Origin: Prorocentrum cordatum
Lineage: Eukaryota > Sar > Dinophyceae > Prorocentrales > Prorocentraceae
NCBI GenBank assembly: GCA_963575745.1
Contig: CAUYUJ010017816.1
Span: 5,001 to 69,000, forward strand
Reading direction: 5' to 3'
DNA length: 64,000 bases
In this document: one piece after another, positions 52,617 through 61,032 of the stretch
How the letters are laid out: every line of letters begins with the position of its first letter
How positions within the stretch are numbered: the first letter of the stretch is position 1
The notes under the pieces: generated by a model
The model's input: only the letters and a program-made list of their open reading frames with translations
Database searches by the model: none
What the model was told of the DNA's origin: nothing
Program-made: the position numbers and the translations under genes

Positions 52617-53959
52617 ATCCCCCCCCCCGGATTTATCCATTGCCCTGGGACCGATGCAAAACACATGTGATTCTGAACCAAAGTCCAACCTATTTGTGAA
52701 CGAGTTTTCTCCCAGTCAGGCCGGTATCGCCCCCCCTCTCGGTTCTCCTCTAGAATTTACTATGCGCGCGCACTCGTTTATCCAAGAAATCACAAGTTCC
52801 CAACAATCTCTTGCAACACATGGGACGGAGTGCACACGCGCGCGCGTCGTCGCGCGCGCATGCCGAAACCCTTCAAGGACAATCGGTTTCGTAAGGATTT
52901 CTTCCAAAGCGAGTGCCCACAAAACAATATAAACAATATCGTTTCGCAACACGGATGTTCAACAAAAGCGTGCGCGCGCGTTCTTGCGAATTCTTGAGAA
53001 AACAATTTTCCCAAAATTTCCATAATATGCTACCAAGCAGGCTTCGCGCGCGCATGTCGAAATCGTTCGAACGCCCTTGCGCGCGTGCTGGGGTGGCACG
53101 ATCCGCGACAAAATATACCATGCGAACCATTCTCGCGCGTCTCCCGCGCGCGATTTCGAATTCCTTCCAAGCATCGTCTCCGGCGTGGTCAACATCGGCG
53201 CCGTCGTTGGCTGCCCCGTCGTCGCTGTCAGCATCGTCACCAGAGTCGCTGCTATCATCATTGTGTCTACCGTTGTCGACGTTGCCATGATACCGCGCCC
53301 GACCAACTCGCCGGCTCTACCGAAGTGCCCGTTGGGATGTGCCGAGCGGTCAGCGCCGCCGAATTCGCGTCGGTCGCGCCAAACTAGCTGGCCGCCGCGC
53401 GCGAGCATGCGCGGGCGAGCGCGGCCGCAGAGATGCACCAGCCAACACCTACCACTCATCGCAATCGTTTCCGCGTGGGTTATGCAAATCCAAGTTGCGG
53501 GTGGGTGGGTAGGTGGGTGGGGTGATTGCGCGAGCAGTGGAGTTGACAACTTCAAATTCGGCAAGTTAAATTCTCATTTCTACCAGAAAGAGTAGACCCC
53601 CCCCCCCCGGAGTTAACGATCCACTTGTTCGTATTGCAATGTGCATACGATTCTGCCCCATCGTCCATCCTGAATATGAATCGTATTACCCCAGCCAGGC
53701 CAATATCACTCCCCCCCGCCATCTTCTGCAACAAACAGTATGCGCGCACTCTCGTTTATAAACATCAGCAGTTTCCAAAAATACCTTGACGCAAGTGGCG
53801 CGAGTGCACGCGCGTGCGCCGTCGCGCGCGCATGCCGAAATCCTTCAGGAACCCTCGGTATCGGAAGGATTTCGAAGTCGAGTTTCCCCACAAAATTACC
53901 CAGGGACGTACCCAACCCTTTGGCAACAGGTGGCGTCATCAACTGGCGTTTTCAAAATA

Positions 53960-56900
53960 GCTGAACATCCGATGGACGTCCAAGAGGCCCACGAAAGCGA
54001 CGACCATTGCATTCTTGGCATTCGCCGCCCTTGAGGGTCAAGCGGCGCACTTCGCTCAACAAAGAATCAGCGCCCCGCGCGCTCGAGGGGCAGCGCTGCG
54101 CACTGCGCTACAGGACGGCGCCGCGCGACCGATCAGCGAACAGCGCCTTGCGCTCGATCCTGGTGTCCACATGCTGCCTGCACCAGGGCCGCGCCTTCTT
54201 TACCCACCTCCGCGCTTTCCCATGCCGCGGAGAAACAGCGCTGCGCGCTCGGGCCGCAATGACAGCGCCGCGCGCTTCGAGAAGCGGCCGCACCCTGCGC
54301 TCGCTTTCGAAATATCAACGCCCCCCTGGGGACTATGTTTGTGGAGCAGCAGTGTGAAGGGAGCGGCGCTGCGAGGATTCGTAGGGCTCGCCCTAGACAT
54401 CGGATCCGTCGAACGCGCAGGGCGCCGCGAGGCCCCGACGCGACCCCCGTGTAACCCCACTCCACTGGGCCTCCTATAAGCCCACGAACGCGCCGACAGT
54501 TGCGCAGTTGGCAGCCCCCCCCCCCTCAGAGGGCCGCGAGGTCCCGACGCGATCCGCGTGTAACCCCACTCCGCTGGGCCTCCCAGGAGCCTACGAAAGT
54601 GCCGACAGTTGCGCAGTTGGCAGCTCCCCCCGCAGGGGGCCGCGAGGTCCCGACGCAATCCGCGTGTACCCCAACTCCGCTGGGCCTCCCAGGAGCCCAC
54701 GAAAGTGCCGACAGTTGCGCAGTTGGCAGCTCCCCCCCGCAGGGAGCCGCGAGGTCCCGACGCGATCTGCGTGTGCCCCATTTCCGTTGGGCTTCCCAGG
54801 AGCCCGCGAAAGTGCCGACAGTTGCGCAGTGGGCAGCCCCCCCCGCAGGGAGCCGCGAGGTCCCGATGCGATCCGCGTGTACCCCAACTCCGCTGGGCTT
54901 CCCAGGAGCCCACGAATGCGTCGACAGTTGCGCAGTTGGCAGCTCCCCCCGCAGGGAGCCGCGAGGTCCCGGCGCGATCCGCGTGTACCCCAACTCCGCT
55001 GGGCCTCCCAGGAGCCCACGAAAGTGCCGACAGTTGCGCAGTTGGCAGCTCCCCCCGCATGGAGCCGCGAGGTCCCGACGCGATCCGCGTGTACCCCAAC
55101 TCCGCTGGACCTCCCAGGAGCCCGCGAAAGTGCCGACAGTTGCGCAGTTGGCAGCTCCTCCCGCAGGGGGCCGCGAGGTCCCGATGCGATCCGCGTGTGC
55201 CCCATTTCCGCTGGGCCTCCCAGGGGCCCACGAAAGCGCCGACCGTTGCGCAAGATCGCAGGAGGCGACAGATGCGCATATCGCAGCCCCCCAGAGGGCG
55301 CCGCGAGGAGGAGGTAGGAGGCAGGAGGGGGTGGGCGGGAGGGCGGGGCGACCAGAGTGCTCCATTCAAAACGAGTACCTAACCAAGGGAGGGTTGGGGG
55401 AAAAAACATACAACAACACATGGATTCGCAACGCTGAATTCTCATTTACCCAGGGACGTACCCAACCCTTTGGCAACAGGTGGCATTATCAACTGGCGCT
55501 TTCAAAATAGCTGAACATCCGCTGGACGTCCAAGAGGCCCACGAAAGCGACGACCATTGCATTCTTGGCATTCGCCGCGCTTGAGGGTCAAGCGGCGCAC
55601 TTCGCTCAACAAAGAATCAGCGCCCCGCGCGCTCGAGGGGCAGCGCTGCGCACTGCGCTACAGGACGGCGCCGCGCGACCGATCAGCGAACAGCGCCTTG
55701 CGCTCGATCCTGGTGTCCACATGCTGCCTGCACCAGGGCCGCGCCTTCTTTACCCACCTCCGCGCTTTCCCATGCCGCGGAGAAACAGCGCTGCGCGCTC
55801 GGGCCGCAATGACAGCGCCGCGCGCTTCGAGAAGGGGCCGCGCCCCGCGCTCGCTTTCGAAATATCAACGCCCCCCTGGGGACTATGTTTGTGGAGCAGC
55901 AGTGTGAAGGGAGCGGCGCTGCGAGGATTCGTAGGGCTCGCCCTAGACATCGGATCCGTCGAACGCGCAGGGCGCCGCGAGGCCCCGACGCGACCCCCGT
56001 GTAACCCCACTCCACTGGGCCTCCTATAAGCCCACGAACGCGCCGACAGTTGCGCAGTTGGCAGCCCCCCCCCCCTCAGAGGGCCGCGAGGTCCCGACGC
56101 GATCCGCGTGTAACCCCACTCCGCTGGGCCTCCCAGGAGCCTACGAAAGTGCCGACAGTTGCGCAGTTGGCAGCTCCCCCCGCAGGGGGCCGCGAGGTCC
56201 CGACGCAATCCGCGTGTACCCCAACTCCGCTGGACCTCCCAGGAGCCCACGAAAGTGCCGACAGTTGCGCAGTTGGCAGCTCCCCCCCGCAGGGAGCCGC
56301 GAGGTCCCGACGCGATCTGCGTGTGCCCCATTTCCGTTGGGCTTCCCAGGAGCCCGCGAAAGTGCCGACAGTTGCGCAGTTGGCAGCCCCCCCCGCAGGG
56401 AGCCGCGAGGTCCCGATGCGATCCGCGTGTACCCCAACTCCGCTGGGCTTCCCAGGAGCCCACGAACGCGTCGACAGTTGCGCAGTTGGCAGCTCCCCCC
56501 GCAGGGAGCCGCGAGGTCCCGGCGCGATCCGCGTGTACCCCAACTCCGCTGGGCCTCCCAGGAGCCCACGAAAGTGCCGACAGTTGCGCAGTTGGCAGCT
56601 CCCCCCGCATGGAGCCGCGAGGTCCCGACGCGATCCGCGTGTACCCCAACTCCGCTGGACCTCCCAGGAGCCCGCGAAAGTGCCGACAGTTGCGCAGTTG
56701 GCAGCTCCTCCCGCAGGGGGCCGCGAGGTCCCGATGCGATCCGCGTGTACCCCAACTCCGCTGGGCCTCCCAGGGGCCCACGAAAGCGCCGACCGTTGCG
56801 CAAGATCGCAGGAGGCGACAGATGCGCATATCGCAGCCCCCCAGAGGGCGCCGCGAGGAGGAGGTAGGAGGCAGGAGGGGGTGGGCGGGAGGGCGGGGCG

Positions 56901-57530
56901 ACCAGAGTGCTCTATTCAAAACGAGTACCTAACCAAGGGAGGGTTGGGGACAAAAAAACATACAACAACACATGGATTCGCAACGCTGAATTCTCATTTA
57001 CCCAGGGACGTACCCAACCCTTTGGCAACAGGTGGCATTATCAACTGGCGCTTTCAAAATAGCTGAACATCCGCTGGACGTCCAAGAGGCCCACGAAAGC
57101 GACGACCATTGCAATCTTGGCATTCGCCGCGCTTGAGGGTCAAGCGGTGTACTCCGCTCAACGAAGAATCAGCGCCCCGCGCGCTCGAGGGGCAGCGCTG
57201 CGCACTGCGCTACAGGACGGCGCCGCGCGACCGATCAGCGAACAGCGCTCCGCGCTCGATCCTGGTGTCCACATACTGCCTGCACCAGGGCCGCGCCTTC
57301 TTTACCCCCCTCCGCACTTCCCCATGCCGCGGAGAAACAGCGCCGCGCGCTCGGGCCACAATGACAGCGCCGCGCGCTTCGAGAAGCGGCCGCACCCTGC
57401 GCTCGCTTTCGAAATATCAACGCCCCCCTGGGGAATATGTTTGTGGAGAAGCAGTGTGAAGGGAGCGGCGCTGCGAGGATTCGCAGGACTCGTCCTAGAC
57501 ATCGGATCAGTCGAACGAGCTGCGCACTCG
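53960..57530. repeat. 1,550-bp tandem duplication, 2.3 copies
   Basis: GCTGAACATCCGNTGGACGT starts copies at 53962, 55512 and 57062. Copies 1 and 2 are nearly identical, including the internal 108-bp arrays; copy 3 diverges and stops near 57530. Each copy contains CTCGAGGGGCAGCGCTGCGC and ATATCAACGCCCCCCTGGGG. Unit junctions contain ACATACAACAACACATGG, a word also found in the surrounding composite family. Confidence 0.9.
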
Positions 57531-59310
57531 GCCAGCGGCCCACTGGATCTGCTCGAAGAGGCGGAGCTCGCGGGCGCCAATCGCGCCATGGGCGATCTCG
57601 GGCCCGAGAGCTTTAGCTCGGGCCTGTAGCTGTAGAAGGAGCATAGTATTATGCTGTTTCGGTCGCACCCAAATCGCCCTGCCCACAGCAACTCCTTTGG
57701 ACCTCGTCGTTGGAAACCTGACCGACAAATCCCGATAGTCAATGCTCTTCGCTAGAGTGGCTGTCTTGGGCCGTCTTGGGGCCTCGTGGGCAGTCATCGG
57801 GCCCTTGGGGAAGCCTCTCGGGCCGTCTTGGGGCAGTATTGGGTGCCTCTTGAGCCGTCCTGTAGTTCCGGCGAGCAGAAAAGACGAGAAGGTCAAAATC
57901 TTTCGAACAAACCATAGTGGAATTCGTGGTTTTGGCTTCTCGGGGCCCTCCCATGAACCCTTTTAGAGGCCTCGTGGAGCGTCTTGGAAGCCTCTTGGGC
58001 CGTCTGGGGCCCACCTTGACAGTCCTGGAGCGATTGTTCGGCGTCTCAGGAGCCCACGAAAGTGCCGACAGTTGCGCAGTTGGCAGCTCCCCCCGCAGGG
58101 GGCCGCGAGGTCCCGACGCGATCCGCGTGTAACCCTACTCCGCTGGGCCCAGGAGCCCACGAACGTGCCGACAGTTGCGCAGTTGGCAGCCCCCCCCGCA
58201 GGGAGCCGCGAGGTCCCGACGCGATCCGCGTGTAACCCAACTCCGCTGGCCGCGAGGTCCCGACGCGATCCGCGTGTACCCCAACTCCGCTGGGCCTCCC
58301 AGGAGCCCACGAAAGTGCCGACAGTTGCGCAGTTGGCAGCTCCCCCCGCAGGGAGCCACGAGGTCCCGACGCGATCCGCGTGTACCCCAACTCCGCTGGG
58401 CCTCCCAGGGGTTTACGAAAGCGCCGACAGGCGCAGTTTACGAGCTGCCGACAGTTGCGCAGTTGGCAGCTCCCCCCGCAGGGAGCCGCGAGGTCCCGAC
58501 GCGATCCGCGTGTACCCCAACTCCGCTGGGCCTCCCAGGAGCCCACGAACGTGCCGACTGTTGCGCAGTTGGCAGCTCCCCCCGCAGGGAGCCGCGAGGT
58601 CCCGACGCGATCCGCGTGTACCACAATTCCGCTGGGCCTCCCAGGAGCCCACGAAGTGCGACAGTTGCGCAGTTGGCAGCTCCCCCCGCAGGGAGCCGCG
58701 AGGTCCCGACGCGATCCGCGTGTACCCCAACTCCGCTGGGCCTCCCAGGAGCCCACGAAAGTGCCGACAGTTGCGCAGCAGCTCCCCCCGCAGGGAGCCG
58801 CGAGGTCCCGACGCGATCCGCGTGTACCCCAACTCCGCTGGGCCTCCCAGGAGCCCACGAAAGTGCCGACAGTTGCGCAGTTGGCAGCTCCCCCCGCAGG
58901 GAGCCGCGAGGTCCCGACGCGATCCGCGTGTACCCCAACTCCGCTGGGCCTCCCAGGAGCCCACGAAAGTGCCGACAGTTGCGCAGTTGGCAGCTCCCCC
59001 CGCAGGGAGCCGCGAGGTCCCGACGCGATCCGCGTGTACCCCAACTCCGCTGGGCGCCCCAGGAGCCCACGAACGTGCCGACAGTTGCGCAGTTGGCAGC
59101 TCCCCCCGCAGGGAGCCGCGAGGTCCCAACGCGATCCGCGTGTACCCCAACTCCGCTGGGCCTCCCAGGAACCCACGAACGTGCCGACAGTTGCGCAGTC
59201 GGCAGCTCCCCCCGCAGGGAGCCGCGAGGTCCCGACGCGATCCGCGTGTACCCCAACCCCGCTGGGCCTCCCAGGAGCCCACGAAAGTGCCGACAGTTGC
59301 GCAAGAACGC
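54490..59310. repeat. 108-bp satellite in three arrays
   Basis: Arrays at 54490-55250, 56040-56800 and 58045-59310. The unit holds CCGACAGTTGCGCAGTTGG, CAGCTCCCCCCGCAGGGAGC, CGCGAGGTCCCGACGCGATC, CGCGTGTACCCCAACTCCGC and TGGGCCTCCCAGGAGCCCAC. Period 108 = 36 codons, so all six frames stay open for hundreds of codons; none of these is a gene on present evidence. The third array has irregular deletions (58245, 58440, 58660, 58780). Confidence 0.93.
57530..58040. other. Spacer between satellite arrays
   Basis: A unique-looking part (57530-57740, with GAGAGCTTTAGCTC palindrome near 57605) then about 270 bp of GGCCGTCTTGGG sequence with an AAAATCTTTCRAACAAACCA insert, i.e. a displaced piece of the 10.8-12.4 kb array. 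No gene supported. Confidence 0.5.
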
Positions 59311-60048
59311 AGGAGGCGACAGATGCGCATATCGCAGCCCCCCAGAGGGCGCCGCGAGGAGGAGGTATGAGGCAGGAGGGAGGTGGGCGGGAGGACGGGG
59401 CGACCAGAGTGCTCCATTCAAAACGGGTACCCAACCAAGGGAGGGTTGGGAAAAAGCTTACGCGCGCGCTGTTGCGAAATCTTAAGATCACGATAGGTTC
59501 TGACATATGTTCAAACATGCTAACAAACGGGCTTCGCGCGCGCATGTCGAAATCTTTCGAACGCCCTTGCGCGCGTGCCGTCGCGAGAATCCTCTTGCCA
59601 AAATCGGGACGAAGTGCAAACGCGCGCGTCGTCGCGCACGCATGCCGAAATCCTTCAAAGACATGTGTTTTCGGCCGGATTTCAAAATCGTGTGTCCAAA
59701 CAGCATACAAGCACACAAGGTTTCGCAACACTGGTTTTCAACAGCATTGTGCGCCCGCGCTCTTGCGTCGTCGCCGTCGTCGTCGCCGTCCTCCCTCCTC
59801 CTCCGTCGTCGTCGTCCTCGTCGCCGTCGTCAACTTCTGTCTTTCCTCGTCGTCGTCGTCGGCCTGGCGTCGTCGTCGTTGTCGCCGTGGTCGTCCTTCC
59901 TCCCTCGTCGTTTTCGTTGGCGTTTCGTCGTTGTCCCTCCTATTTCGTCGCCGTCATCGTCTTCCCTCCTCCCTCGTCGTTGCTGTCGTCGCCGTCGTCG
60001 TCCTCCATCCTTCCTCGTCGTCGGCTTCGTTGGCGTCGTCGTCGTCTT

Positions 60049-60085
<37 letters not shown>

Positions 60086-60449
60086 AGCGTCGTCGTCGTC
60101 GTCGTCGGCGGCGTCGTCGTCGTCGTCAGCGTTGTCATCGTCGTCGTCGTCGTCGTCAGCGTCGGCGTCGTCGTCGTCGTCTTCGTCGTCGGTGTTGTCG
60201 TCGGCGTCCATGTCGTCGTCGTCGAAGTCGTTGGAGACGTCATCGGTCTCGTCGTAGTCGTTGTCGGCGTCGTCGTCGTCGTCGTTGTCGCTGTCGTCGT
60301 CGGCGTCGGTGTTGCTGCCAAGTGCCATTTAGTACCCACCGTCACGGTCTCAAGAGGTCTTGCGACCAAGTTGCGGGTGGGAGAGTGGGATGTTTGCACG
60401 TGCAGTGGAGAGGACAGTCTCAAGTTGAGCAAGTGATCGGTTGCCCTCC

Positions 60450-60994
60450 ATAAGTTCTACCAACCAGCATGCAATACGTAGCTTGCGCCACATGGTTTGC
60501 ACAACATAGTTTACAACCCAAAATCGCACCCCACACCTACATTACGCCCGATGTATTGCACCGCAAAGCTTGCTCCACCGACCGTGCTCAACATGATAGC
60601 GTTCTTAAGGCCGCACCACAAATATTGCAGACCCTGTGCTCGAGCCCACTGTTTGGGCGCCGCGCTGCAGACACTGCGCAGTCCCGTTTCAGATGTGTTT
60701 CGGTTGTCGGGTGATTGCGATCCCCCTGTCTCCTCCTTCTTCGCTTCCCGTGTGAACGGCGGCACACATACCGCCAATTCCCAGCCTGTCCTATGCATTA
60801 TCGGTATTGTCAGCTGTGCCTGCGCATCCCTGGCCCCTGGCTGTTTGCATCTATTCCTGTCGATCCTTAGGGCCTCCTGGCTAGGCCCCAGCCACCCCGA
60901 GCCATTACACATAAGTTATTACTGATCACTCTGGGCCTAGCCATCCCCTTCTTGTGCCAAGCTGCCCCTTGCCGTTCGCCTCCCCCCTTCTCCT
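60450..60994. other. Intergenic upstream of the kinesin gene
   Basis: Low repeat content. Words such as GCTTGCGCCACATGG recur weakly (60480, compare 52130-52190). No ORF of convincing composition and no recognisable promoter element; dinoflagellate promoters are poorly defined. Confidence 0.4.
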
Positions 60995-61016
60995 CTCGTA
61001 GCCAACGTGGCCCGAG
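60995..61016 (+). other. Probable relict dinoflagellate spliced leader
   Basis: The 22 nt ending CGTGGCCCGAG align without gaps to the dinoflagellate spliced leader (CCGTAGCCATTTTGGCTCAAG) with about 15 of 21 positions matching: CGTAGCCA and TGGC are intact, the T run is changed. It lies 16 nt before the kinesin ATG. Relict leaders in front of genes are a known sign that trans-spliced mRNA was reverse transcribed back into the genome. Confidence 0.5.
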
Positions 61017-61032
61017 CTGCCCATCAGCCAGG

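Larger units (their letters stand above)
48820..60450. repeat. Composite repeat family, five to six units
   Basis: Each unit (about 1-1.4 kb) follows one order: a G/C-run junction; GCACACGCGCGCGTCGTCGC; CATGCCGAAATCCTTCAAAA with its inverse GAAGGATTTC; TTCGCAACACTG; AAGCTTACGCGCGCGCT; CTTGAGAAAACCATCGG; CTTCGCGCGCGCATGTCGAA; a (GTC)n block in some units; and a closing CAAGTTGCGGGTGGGTGGG ... GATGTTTGC segment. Closing segments lie near 49450, 50740, 52040, 52437, 53490 and 60365. The last unit is split by the 53.9-59.45 kb satellite block. No gene seen. Confidence 0.75.

Noticed and set aside
48225-59310. CRISPR-like regularly spaced repeats
   Set aside because: Units are directly tandem or near-tandem without unique spacers, there are no cas-like genes, and the context is eukaryotic.
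54200-59731. Many open frames of 250-625 codons on both strands
   Set aside because: They all coincide with the 108-bp satellite and 1,550-bp duplication, are open in six frames at once, and have no domain motifs.
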